Shown here: positions 1-8,800 of the stretch, piece after piece | Position numbering within the stretch: the stretch's first letter is position 1 | Layout of the letters: each line of letters opens with the position of its first letter | DNA from: a virus | Reading direction: 5' to 3' (one strand) | Length of the DNA: 48,643 nt | IMG/VR virus record: IMGVR_UViG_3300026531_000004 | Span: 1 to 48,643 of that record | Made by a program: the position numbers and the translations under genes | The notes under the pieces: generated by a model | Told to the model about the DNA's origin: nothing | The model's input: the letters and a program-made list of their open reading frames with translations, nothing else | Databases searched by the model: none

Positions 1-1118
1 CTTCGGTGGCGACAGTACCAAACATGATAGAGGATAAAGATAACAAAGCATATATCACGCTCTATACACCATTAGATGTGCTTAACTGGAGAGAGACTAA
101 GCGTTCAGGCAAGGTCGAGCTTGTTAGAGTTGTGCTGCGCGAGATTGACGAAGTCGCCATAGCTGAGAGTGAAGATACTGAGATGGGTACAACCGACATT
201 AAGTATATGTACAGAGAATTACTTATTGAAGACGGCATATACAAAATCAAGATATACAGAGAAGACGAAGATGTAAAGACAATAATTCCTCTTGCTAACG
301 GAGAACATTTCACAGAGATACCTGGATTATTCATAGGTACAACTTCTAATACAGCTAGGGTTGATAAGTCTCCGGTGATGGGGATTTCTAACTCGAATAT
401 TAAGCATTACCAGACATGGGCGGAACTCCTATACCTCCAAACATATGTAGGCCACCCGCAATTAGTACTCACAGGCTTAACACCAGGATGGAACAAGCAA
501 GCTGAGAAGCAGCAGTTTAAAGTTAAAATGGACGCTGCCGAGATTTTGGCGCTTGAGGGGGACAGTTCAGCTGCGCAGATATTGGAGATAGACACCAAAC
601 AATTGATTCATTTTAAAACATTAGAGGTATTAGAGTCTTCGATGGCTGAGCAGGGTGCGCGTATCAAAGCCATAAGCCATAAAGCGGGTGTTGAGTCAGC
701 TGAAGCACTTAAGATAAGAACATCAGCGTCGATGAGTAAGTTGGCGTCCATAGTACAAAATGCATCTGAAGGACTAACAGCAGCATTGAAATGGTTAGGC
801 GAGTACATGGGCGAAGATCTCGAAACATATACTATTTCAATTAACAAAGAGTTTTATTCGCCTAATCCGGATGGCCCATTTTTAACATCGATTTCGAATG
901 CGGAGGTAGCTGGCACAGCTCCAAGAGGCACAGCTCTCAATTACCTAAAACAAGTTGAGTTAGTGGACGATAACATACCTAACGAAACTTATTTAAAGGA
1001 TATGGTGCTAGCCACTGAGCGTACACCGATGCCTAACAAACAACAAGGCGGTACTTCGCAGATTAATAAAGTACCAGGGTCGGCGGCGATACCGGCCAAG
1101 AACAAGAACAAAAATTAA
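1..1118 (+). CDS. Portal protein, C-terminal part (gene continues from the right end of the window)
   Basis: The portal is the dodecameric ring at the head vertex through which DNA is packaged and on which the tail assembles. The frame is open from base 1 and joins in frame with 48103-48499, giving a protein of about 504 residues once the terminal repeat is merged. The segment reading YTPLDVLNWR just after the join is typical of siphovirus portal families such as DUF4055. The gene follows terminase and precedes scaffold and capsid, as expected for a portal. The apparent GTG start at base 6 is only the edge of the window. The family is inferred from residues and gene order. Confidence 0.85.
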   Translation, partial: SVATVPNMIEDKDNKAYITLYTPLDVLNWRETKRSGKVELVRVVLREIDEVAIAESEDTEMGTTDIKYMYRELLIEDGIYKIKIYREDEDVKTIIPLANGEHFTEIPGLFIGTTSNTARVDKSPVMGISNSNIKHYQTWAELLYLQTYVGHPQLVLTGLTPGWNKQAEKQQFKVKMDAAEILALEGDSSAAQILEIDTKQLIHFKTLEVLESSMAEQGARIKAISHKAGVESAEALKIRTSASMSKLASIVQNASEGLTAALKWLGEYMGEDLETYTISINKEFYSPNPDGPFLTSISNAEVAGTAPRGTALNYLKQVELVDDNIPNETYLKDMVLATERTPMPNKQQGGTSQINKVPGSAAIPAKNKNKN

Positions 1119-1142
1119 AATAAACTAAGACAAGGAAAGAAC

Positions 1143-1880
1143 ATGTTACCAAAAATAATTGCTGATTTATCAGTTGTAGAAGAGAAATATAGAGCGTTGT
1201 ACACTAAACAAGATGACGGTACATATAAGTTAGATGATAATGTAACCGAAGATGTCTCAGGACTCAAAAATACTAATGTCGCGCTTAAACAAGAGAAGCT
1301 CGAGCTGAAACAAAAACTCGAAGAACTAGAGAGGTTTAAGAGAGAAAAAGAAGAAGCTGAGCTACTTAACCAGAAGAAGTACGAAGAACTACTAAAAAGC
1401 AAAGAGGAAACATTTAAGACAGAGCTAGAACACGCGAAAGCACAAATTCAAAAATTACAAGACTCCATCAGACAAACTAAGAAAGCTGAGATTGTAAATA
1501 GAATAGCGAGAGAGTTAGCTGGAGAAAGAGCACCCATACTTGAACCACATATTCAGAGTATGGTAGAGGTAGATCTTAACGAAGAAGGCATACCTGAAGT
1601 TAAATTTATGAATCATTCAGGTGAGATGATTAATGAAGATGCTGTATTGGCAGAGTTCAGAGGAAACAAACTTTTCCAAGCTGTGATTAAGGGCAGAAAT
1701 AGCACAGGTGGAGGAGCTGCCGGAGGAGCTGATACAGGTGGAGCTGACGATGGTTCGTATGATAAGTACTTTGACGAGAACAGCCCTCATTACTCACCTT
1801 CAAAACAGTACGAATTGCAGCAAAGTAATCCCACTTTACACGACGCTCTTTTCGCTAAATACCTCGCAGATAAATATTAA
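1143..1880 (+). CDS. Putative capsid scaffolding protein
   Basis: The 245-residue protein has a long charged coiled coil (about residues 45-125, rich in E, K, L and Q) followed by a Gly/Ala-rich linker (about 190-203) and a polar tail. Between portal and major capsid genes this is the usual build and place of a scaffold, which guides prohead assembly and is then removed. The start is an ATG behind AAGGAAAGAAC. No protease domain is visible, so either the host or an unrecognised phage protease would clear it, or it exits intact. No specific family was recognised; the call rests on position and coiled coil. Confidence 0.65.
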   Translation: MLPKIIADLSVVEEKYRALYTKQDDGTYKLDDNVTEDVSGLKNTNVALKQEKLELKQKLEELERFKREKEEAELLNQKKYEELLKSKEETFKTELEHAKAQIQKLQDSIRQTKKAEIVNRIARELAGERAPILEPHIQSMVEVDLNEEGIPEVKFMNHSGEMINEDAVLAEFRGNKLFQAVIKGRNSTGGGAAGGADTGGADDGSYDKYFDENSPHYSPSKQYELQQSNPTLHDALFAKYLADKY

Positions 1881-1895
1881 TCATAACAATCTATA

Positions 1896-1923
1896 ACCAC
1901 CCATTATAAATCTCCTGGGTGGT
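1896..1923 (+). terminator. Hairpin between scaffold and capsid genes
   Basis: ACCACCC and GGGTGGT form a perfect 7-bp stem with a 14-base loop. Only a weak T-rich stretch follows, so it may be a partial terminator or an mRNA end stabiliser. A promoter follows directly, which would let capsid mRNA be made independently. Confidence 0.5.
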
Positions 1924-1934
1924 CTAAGTAACTT

Positions 1935-1956
1935 TTCAGCAGAACTATATTATAAT
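1935..1956 (+). promoter_or_regulatory. Promoter for major capsid gene (TTCAG-N11-TATAAT)
   Basis: TTCAG (1935-1939), exactly 11 bases, then TATAAT (1951-1956) and an AT-rich continuation. The same spacing occurs at six other promoter candidates in the window. It lies 80 bases ahead of the capsid start. Confidence 0.6.
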
Positions 1957-2035
1957 ATATCAATAAGTGCAGGAGGACTTAGGCGGTGAAAGAGGACCTA
2001 CACCGTTTAACATAAAAATCACAAAAGGAAATATT

Positions 2036-3007
2036 ATGGTAGTATTGGCTGATTTGATCCAGAGAGATCAATATGACAGAGAAGTACTCAGACAATCACT
2101 AAGAAAATCGGTACTTTATAATTCAGGTCTAATAGTAAAAGATCCTAATCTTCGTAAGAAAATGATGGCGAATGTGGGCTCAACATTTGAGTTTGACTAC
2201 TTCTATGACCTAGCAGATAACGAAGGTAGAATCTCTGATGATTCAAACACACTAGCAACAACTGACGGTATTAATACAGGAACAGATGTAGCTGTTGGAA
2301 ACTATAGAAACCGTTCTTGGGGAGCAAGAAACATTACAGCTAACCTTTCACATACAGGTGATCCCATGCTGGCAATCGCAAGCAGAGTAGGAGCTTATTG
2401 GGCTAGACAGATGGACTACACAACATTGTCTATTGTTAAAGGTATCTTAGCAGATAACACAGCTAATGATGGTTCAGATATGGTTAACGACCAAACAGGT
2501 AACGCGGTTGATATCAATATGATTCTGGACACACAACAAACAGCTGGTGACGCACAAGATATGTTTGGTGTAATGATTTGTCACTCTGCGATTAGAACTA
2601 AGCTCAAAAAAGATGGTGTTACAGATAGAATCTACGACCCTGCTACAGGTAAGTTCCTATATGAAGCGTTAGGCGGATTGAGACTAGTGATTACAGACGC
2701 GGTTGATTCGCCTTCAGCAGGTAACTACACATCATACATCATAGGCGGCGGTATGATTGGTTATGGTGAGGGTAAACCTAAAATGGCTCATGAAGTAGAG
2801 AGAACAGCTGCTATTGGTAATGGTGCGGGTGAAGAGACATTGTGGGAGAGAAAGAATTTCTGTCTGCATCCTTATGGATTCAGTTTCCAAAAAGCGGCTA
2901 TGGCATCGACATCTCCAACAAATGCGGAGTTCGAACAAGCGGCTAACTGGGATAGAACAGCTGACAGAAAAAGAATCCCGTTTGCGGCTTTAATCAGCAG
3001 CATATAA
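2036..3007 (+). CDS. Major capsid protein
   Basis: The 323-residue product lies between scaffold and head-tail connector genes, the fixed place of the major capsid protein in siphoviruses. It has long beta-rich stretches, a Gly-rich turn (IGGGMIGYGEGKPK) and an aromatic C-terminal part, consistent with an HK97-like fold, although no signature motif settles this by eye. I place the start at ATG 2036, behind AAAAGGAAATATT; a GTG at 1967 would add 23 residues with no better ribosome site. It has its own promoter and a hairpin upstream, fitting the need for high expression. Confidence 0.8.
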   Translation: MVVLADLIQRDQYDREVLRQSLRKSVLYNSGLIVKDPNLRKKMMANVGSTFEFDYFYDLADNEGRISDDSNTLATTDGINTGTDVAVGNYRNRSWGARNITANLSHTGDPMLAIASRVGAYWARQMDYTTLSIVKGILADNTANDGSDMVNDQTGNAVDINMILDTQQTAGDAQDMFGVMICHSAIRTKLKKDGVTDRIYDPATGKFLYEALGGLRLVITDAVDSPSAGNYTSYIIGGGMIGYGEGKPKMAHEVERTAAIGNGAGEETLWERKNFCLHPYGFSFQKAAMASTSPTNAEFEQAANWDRTADRKRIPFAALISSI

Positions 3008-3013
3008 GGCGGT

Positions 3014-3469
3014 GTGATCGTGACAGCTTTAATAGTGCACCCTGACCCAGGATACAATACTTTTGTTGATGTGGCTGGAGCTGATATTATAGCTGACGAC
3101 TACATCGATCACGCTATATGGGATATGATGACGCCTGAAGATAAGCAGCGTTGGCTGTTGTTTACAGGCAAACTAATTATGTCTTTGAAAGATATAGAGA
3201 TACCAGATAGTACTGTAGCTTGTTTAGCGGATACTCAAATACAGATACTTATGCACATATTGCGTAATGATTTGTTTGCAGATAAACCAGAACAGCAAGT
3301 TAGGGTTGAGTATTTTAACAAGATGAGTATTGAGTATTTTAAAAATAATAACTTGGATGATATTGTTCTAAACGACATCCCAGCAGGAGCATGGGATTGT
3401 CTGGTTTCTTTGGGTGCGGCAAAACCGAAGTTTTTGGGTAATGTCGGAGTGTTCAGGAGAACACGATGA
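3014..3469 (+). CDS. Putative head-tail connector (adaptor) protein
   Basis: The 151-residue protein lies directly after the capsid gene, where siphoviruses encode the adaptor ring that docks under the portal. The sequence is mostly helical and acidic in its first half. No family signature was recognised. Start choice is uncertain: GTG 3014 and GTG 3020 are both possible, and the AAGGCGG ahead spaces better to 3020. The end overlaps the next gene by one codon, indicating translational coupling through the connector cluster. Confidence 0.55.
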   Translation: MIVTALIVHPDPGYNTFVDVAGADIIADDYIDHAIWDMMTPEDKQRWLLFTGKLIMSLKDIEIPDSTVACLADTQIQILMHILRNDLFADKPEQQVRVEYFNKMSIEYFKNNNLDDIVLNDIPAGAWDCLVSLGAAKPKFLGNVGVFRRTR

Positions 3470-3873
3470 GAGCACCAGCTAAAGATCAATTCGGTAAGGT
3501 TATAAGACATTTGTTCGATAGATTTGGACAAGAAGGTTTGCTTCACAGTGTGCTCTCTTCTGACTATGACACATCAACGGGGGAAACAATAAGACAAGAG
3601 AACACAGCGGGTATTTTATATACAAACACAAATATTGCAACATTAGATGACATAAATATTAAAGAGAAATATATCCAGTTTGATGATGGACTGGCTAAGT
3701 TTCAGTCAAGCATAGTGTCGTTTATTTTTATTAATGAAACTATAGATGTGGATGAAACAAGTTACATTGTGACAGCTAGTTCACGGAAGATATGGTTTAA
3801 AAAGTTAACACCCTATATTGTTAACGATGTTATACTGGCTTATGTAGCTGAAGTGGACGAAGAACATGAGTAG
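3466..3873 (+). CDS. Putative head-completion / head-tail joining protein
   Basis: The 135-residue, beta-rich protein begins with an ATGA overlap on the upstream gene and itself overlaps the following gene by 8 bases. In the conserved siphovirus order this slot holds the stopper protein that closes the connector after packaging. The assignment is by gene order and size; no motif was recognised. Nothing unusual in codon use compared with neighbours. Confidence 0.45.
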   Translation: MRAPAKDQFGKVIRHLFDRFGQEGLLHSVLSSDYDTSTGETIRQENTAGILYTNTNIATLDDINIKEKYIQFDDGLAKFQSSIVSFIFINETIDVDETSYIVTASSRKIWFKKLTPYIVNDVILAYVAEVDEEHE

Positions 3874-4276
3874 TACAGCTTATACATATCGCCCAGGATC
3901 ATCGATTAAATGGGATAATTTATCTGGTGTTATAGAAGATAATATCAAAGAGGTAATCAGAGAAGAGACTTTTAATTTGCGTGACGATATTAAAGCTGTG
4001 TGGCCGGTGAAGACAGGTAGATCTAAAATGAATTGGTATATAAGAGGAAACCGATATGGATGGTCTATTGTAAACCCTACGATAAACCCAAAAACGGGTT
4101 TCCATTATATTCCTTTTTTATGGTTTGGTGGCTCAAAGCAGCTACCATTAGGTGGTGATCCTATAGTAAGAGCTCGAGCAGCTATATTACTGAGTAGATT
4201 TAAAAGACTTAAATGGAACGCTAGACGAAGAAGATACGACCCTATAAAAACCAGAAGAGGAGATCTGAGAGTATGA
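3866..4276 (+). CDS. Putative HK97 gp10-like tail-completion protein
   Basis: The 136-residue protein has a WPVKTGRSKMNW segment at about residues 47-58, resembling the P-x-x-T-G-x-[LM] region of the HK97 gp10 family, then FHYIPFLWFGGSK, resembling the family's Y-x-x-x-x-E-F-G-T segment. The C-terminus is very basic (RRRRYDPIKTRRG). Such proteins sit at the head-tail joint. Overlaps of 8 and 4 bases with its neighbours suggest coupled translation. Confidence 0.6.
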   Translation: MSSTAYTYRPGSSIKWDNLSGVIEDNIKEVIREETFNLRDDIKAVWPVKTGRSKMNWYIRGNRYGWSIVNPTINPKTGFHYIPFLWFGGSKQLPLGGDPIVRARAAILLSRFKRLKWNARRRRYDPIKTRRGDLRV

Positions 4277-4635
4277 AGCTAAAAGATGTACTAGTAACTA
4301 TAGAAACAGAAATCCACGATAATTGGCAGGGTTTAGTTCACTACGATGATTCTATAGCTCAGCCTTCAGTAGACGAATGGATACATGTAAATGTAGCCCC
4401 TATAACAAGTGTGGATAAGTCTTATGATGGTTGTAGTTATGATTTATTCGGCGTTTATGTTGAGTGTTACGCAAAAACAAAAGTAAAAGCATATGATTTA
4501 GCAGATAGATTCATGGCTTTTTTAACAAACAGAGAAATAGGTGGTGTGTATTTAAGGGATTCACATCCAGTCAGTCAAGGTAATGTAAATCGTGAACGCT
4601 TTTATTCAAAGTTTGTGATTTACGCAAATAATTAA
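4273..4635 (+). CDS. Putative tail terminator protein
   Basis: The 120-residue protein precedes the tail tube gene and follows the gp10-like gene, the usual place of the tail terminator, which caps the tube and binds the connector. The alpha/beta pattern (an N-terminal helix, then strands with VDEWIHVNV and YDLFGVYVECYAKTK) is compatible with a lambda gpU-type fold. Starts at an ATGA overlap. The call is by position and size. Confidence 0.5.
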   Translation: MKLKDVLVTIETEIHDNWQGLVHYDDSIAQPSVDEWIHVNVAPITSVDKSYDGCSYDLFGVYVECYAKTKVKAYDLADRFMAFLTNREIGGVYLRDSHPVSQGNVNRERFYSKFVIYANN

Positions 4636-4647
4636 TAAGGAGATGAT

Positions 4648-5103
4648 ATGGCAGTCAGTGGTATAGATACCCAACTGGTAAAAGTGACAGTGGATAATGT
4701 AATTGATGGCGCAGCAGAGGGTTCACCTTCGGAGGTATTATGTGTATTAGAGCTTGGTAACTATAAACAGTCAAGAGCTAAAAAAACATATGCGTGTATG
4801 AGTTCAAACGAATCAACTGTTGGCCTTGGATCTATTACAAGAGATCCTTTGACACTAGGTTTGCTTTATAATGAAGATAATACAGATGGTCAAAAGAAGC
4901 TAAAAGATGCGTTCAACAATAATACTGAAGTAGATGTTGTAATTGAGTTTAACAACACACCAAGTGGTGGTGCGCACGGCACACAAATCAAAGCCAGAGT
5001 GGGTGTAGCTGAGTGGGATATGGCAATGCCCAAAGACTCTAAAATTGAGCTCACATTTTCTCTTGAGTTTAAAGGTGCTGCAGAGGTTGTGGAAGCGGCT
5101 TAA
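4648..5103 (+). CDS. Major tail tube protein
   Basis: The 151-residue protein is a compact beta-rich sequence with a central polar loop and an alternating C-terminal strand (ELTFSLEFKGAAEV), as in tail tube proteins that stack into hexameric rings. It lies between tail terminator and tail chaperones. The start is ATG 4648 behind AAGGAGATGAT, one of the strongest ribosome sites in the operon, and a set of hairpins follows the gene. Both fit a very highly expressed structural protein. Confidence 0.7.
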   Translation: MAVSGIDTQLVKVTVDNVIDGAAEGSPSEVLCVLELGNYKQSRAKKTYACMSSNESTVGLGSITRDPLTLGLLYNEDNTDGQKKLKDAFNNNTEVDVVIEFNNTPSGGAHGTQIKARVGVAEWDMAMPKDSKIELTFSLEFKGAAEVVEAA

Positions 5104-5107
5104 AACA

Positions 5108-5180
5108 GAGACAGACACGTGTGTCTGTTTCAGTGACACCTATTACCTTGTCATAGGTGTCACTGAAGCAGATTTTGCTT
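5108..5180 (+). terminator. Cluster of three hairpins after the tail tube gene
   Basis: First, ACAGACAC/GTGTCTGT near 5111-5128. Second, a perfect 15-bp stem (5129-5143 with 5153-5167, 9-base loop). Third, AAGCA/TGCTT at 5166-5180. No clean T-run follows, so partial termination or 3'-end protection of tail tube mRNA is more likely than full termination, since the chaperone genes downstream have no clear promoter. Confidence 0.55.
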
Positions 5181-5202
5181 GAAATTAGACAAGGATGTTT
5201 AT

Positions 5203-5565
5203 ATGAACATATTTACACAGATATTTGGAAATGAACCGGTAGAACACCATATAGAGGCGCTAGGACAAACTGTTAAGTTGAGAAAACTTACATTAAAAGA
5301 ACAGTGGGAGTTTCAACAACGAATGATTAAAAGCGTTCATGGTAAAGATATAGAAATTAATTACGAAGAAGCGACTAAAATTAAATACGAAAAAATTGCG
5401 AAAGCTTTAGTCGAACCTTCAATGTCGGCGGAAGAGTTAATGTCTTTACCTGCTGATGCCGAACCTGCTATAAATGAAATTTACGCGTTAATAGACCCTA
5501 AAGGTGCTGCGGCTGTTGAAGAAGCTATGAAAGAAGAAATAGAAGAGGGAAAGTCCCTTCAATAG
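5203..5565 (+). CDS. Tail assembly chaperone (G-type, unshifted product)
   Basis: The short chaperone product of 120 residues binds the tape measure protein during tail assembly. The start is ATG 5203 behind ACAAGGATG; a TTG at 5179 is less likely because it falls in a hairpin. The frame ends at TAG 5563-5565, just after the slippery GGGAAAG, and the following frame is open straight through. This gene pair with a -1 frameshift between tail tube and tape measure is the conserved arrangement known from lambda G and GT. Confidence 0.75.
   Translation: MNIFTQIFGNEPVEHHIEALGQTVKLRKLTLKEQWEFQQRMIKSVHGKDIEINYEEATKIKYEKIAKALVEPSMSAEELMSLPADAEPAINEIYALIDPKGAAAVEEAMKEEIEEGKSLQ
5547..5553 (+). promoter_or_regulatory. 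Programmed -1 ribosomal frameshift site GGGAAAG
   Basis: The heptamer is in the proper X-XXY-YYZ register of the upstream gene (codons GAG GGA AAG). Slippage by -1 enters a frame that is open to 5840. The same heptamer is the lambda G/GT slippery site. Confidence 0.85.
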
Positions 5566-5840
5566 ATTTCTTTAAGTTTCGGTTAGCTCGTATTTTAGGT
5601 TGTACGGTTGAAACATTACAAAACAGTATGACAGCTGAAGAATACGAGCAATGGAAAGTGTATCTTAGTTATGAACCGCCGAACACAAATGAAATACAGT
5701 TAGCTGTCTTGATAGCGGCTGTTACTTCTTTTATGGGTGGTAAGAAAAAGGCTAGTGATTTTATAATAAGTAGTGTACCTAAAGCTAAATCCACTGTTAC
5801 GGGTGAAGAACTAAACAATTTAATAAAAGGAATGTTTTAA
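5554..5840 (+). CDS. Tail assembly chaperone (T domain, made as -1 frameshift fusion with 5203-5553)
   Basis: After the -1 shift at GGGAAAG the frame reads VPSIDFFKFRLARILGCTVE and on through MTAEEYEQWKVYLSYEPP, which resembles the T half of siphovirus tail chaperones (LGxTVxEL, then a mostly helical stretch with EW and EPP). The fusion product would be about 212 residues. ATG 5628 inside this stretch has no convincing ribosome site, so I treat the region as the extension of the upstream gene. The end overlaps the tape measure start (TAATG). Confidence 0.75.
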
Positions 5841-8800
5841 TGGCAATTACGATACAAGATCAAGTCATTGTAGATATGAGAGCTGATATCCGTAAATTGA
5901 AAAGAGATTTAGCGGAAGCAGAGGCGGCTACCAAAGCTGCCAATGCCGGTATGCGCGCACAATGGCGAGCAACAGCGGCATCGATAAGATTGACTACTTC
6001 TGAGTTAGTTCGTTTAGGTGTGACGATGTCTGTAACACTAGGAGCACCTGCACTGCACAACATTACCAAACAGGCAGATGAATGGAGTTTATTAGCGAGT
6101 AGAATTAAGTTAGTATCTGATTCTTATGACGAAGCGGCTAAGAAGAGAGAGGTATTATTTGACATAGCGCAGGAAACAAGAACCGATATAGTTAGCTTAA
6201 CTAACCTATATACTAGAATAGCCCGAAATACAAGACAGCTCAATATTGAAGATGAGAAGCGTTTAAAGTTAACGCGTTTAATTGCGAAAGCTCTTATTAT
6301 ATCAGGGGCAGAAACCAGATCAGCTGAAGCGGCATTGGTACAATTTACCCAAGGTTTAGCAGCTAATGCATTGAGAGGACAGGAGTTAAACTCTGTAATG
6401 GAGCAGACACCAAGAATCACACAAGCATTAGCTGATGGTATGGCAGCGGCTGTTAAGAAGAATAAAGAGCTGGCCGGCGTTGTGGCCAGTTCAATGGGTG
6501 TTACTATAGGTGAGTTAAGAAAATTAGCAGAAGAAGGAAAGATAACAACCAAAGTTGTCTTTGACGCTATATTAAGTCAAGAAAAGAAAATTAACGAAGA
6601 GTTTGGACAGATAGTAAAAACAGTAGGCCAGGCAGGTGTACAGTTAAGTAATGCATGGAAACGCTTTATAGGAAACCTAGATCAGTCGATAGGTATGACA
6701 CAATACCTAGTAAGACAAATAAATCTTTTGCGTGACTCATTAAGAGATGAAGATAAGGAATTAAAAGGCTACCAAAATCACTACATAGGTACGATAACAT
6801 CTATTATAGCGTACATAGATAAATCTATCGATGTGCTGTTGTATTTAGGCGTAATGTCTTACAGAGGTTATACAGTCGCGCTAGATTCTGCAGCTTTAAT
6901 AGGTAATGTGTACGCGAATAAGTTATTAACATGGGCTGAGAAATTATCGGCGTTTTTTAGGGAGATCAAACTTAAGGCCAAATTAACCGGTATGGAAATA
7001 GCAAACTCTCTCAGTTTTAAAATAGGTGATGTAGAAGTAATTGGACCAGCTTTCTCTGATAAAGATATTTTAGAAGTTAAAAAAGAAATAGCTAAAGCAG
7101 AAAACACAACTATTACGCGTGAAAGAGAAAGATTAGAATTAATATCGGAGCAGACAAATGCGCTGAGAGACCAATATAACGAATTAGCGTCAATGATAGA
7201 TAGACTGGAAAAGACGGCGGATATAACTGTTGATGACAGGATTAAAGCAATTCAAAAAGCTGCGGAGAAGTATCGAAAAGCTTTAGAGTTTGTACGGAAA
7301 GAAAGTGTGTACCAGCCGAGAGAACCAAAGAATGACCCAGAAAGCAACTTAAACAAAAAAATTGTGAATGGTTTATTAAGACGATATGATACAGAAAAGC
7401 TAGTTAACGACGCAATAGCAGATAGGATAAAATTAGCCGCAGAGCTCAAAGTGTACGAGGAGAAAATTAAAGAATACCCTAAAGTCGAGATTTTGGCCCA
7501 GGCCGATGTCGACGCTACTATGAAGCGTTTGGAGAACATACGCAAAGAAATAAAGCAAGTAAAAAGCATAAAACCTCAAAATTCCGCAACTGCAACCAGA
7601 TTATCGCAGTTGCAGACGGAAGAGCTTAGAATGCGTGTAAAGCTATATAAAATTGAAGAAAACGCACAGCGTAAACAAATTAAACTTCTTCAGCAAGCCG
7701 CCGATTATACAAAACAGATAAGTGACGCCCAAATAGAGCGACAACGAATATCTTTCGAAATAGAAAACATAGATTCAATAGACACATTTGAAGGTAAGAT
7801 ATTAAGTTTGGTAGATGAAGTTGAGCGCTTAAAAGTCGAGTTAAACAGTATTGAGTTTAAACGGTCGGCTTACGAAGCTATAGAAATCAAGAAAGCTGCT
7901 GATCTGGTTAAGTTAGAAGAGCTTAAAACCGACGAAGCTAGAAAACGGTTAGAGTTGGTTAAGAAACAACATGAGCTTGAAAAAACACTCAAACAACCTT
8001 TAGTAGATGCAGCAAAAACATGGGCTGAAGCGTTTTCTAGAACTGGAGAGTTTTCAGAAGCTATAAAAGCGGTGTTAGATAATTTTTTAGCCGATCTCCG
8101 TCAAGGTTCTTACGGTAATTCCGGCCAAGCTGTCGGTTGGTATTTTGCTATACTTCAAGGTCTTGGTGCATACTCGAGAAATCGTGCGGATGAGCGAGAA
8201 CAAAAACTAAAAGGTGAAGTTGAGTTTGATTCTAAAGATTTTCTGGATATGGCGCGTGCTTATGAAACAGCTACTTATCCGTTGTTAGGGGCTGTAAGGG
8301 AGACAAACAAACATTTACAGAATTTAGAGTCCATTTTTGCGTCAACAGCTAAAACAGTTTCGAATACACAACTTACAGACGAACAGGGAAGGGTTTGGCT
8401 TAGCTCATTAACCAGTGATGGTAGTGATAACTATAATTGGAGCGATACAAGCGGATTTTTAGGGTCCGACCATTCTAGCAGGACTTTGATAGATTCAGGT
8501 ATTTTATTAGAGACACAAAGACTGGGCGACCTCATAAACGCCAATACAACAGCTATAAAAGGTTATGTCACAGCTAGATTTGAATCATCTGGTTTTTGGG
8601 GCTGGTTATCCAGCTCATCGACAGGAAGGGAAACTTTTGAACTGCCTCAAGAAGTGCAAGAAGAATTTGCAGCTGCTTTCAATGAAGGTTTCCAAACTAT
8701 TCTAACAGCCGCTGTAGCATTAGGGTACGATGAAGACGACATTCGCCGCGAATTAGAAGACCAGCAAATATCTATAGATTTTACTAGTCTTTACGATTTA

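Noticed and set aside
5628-5840. Independent 70-codon gene after the tail chaperone
   Set aside because: The frame is open upstream to the slippery site, so it is the frameshift extension.
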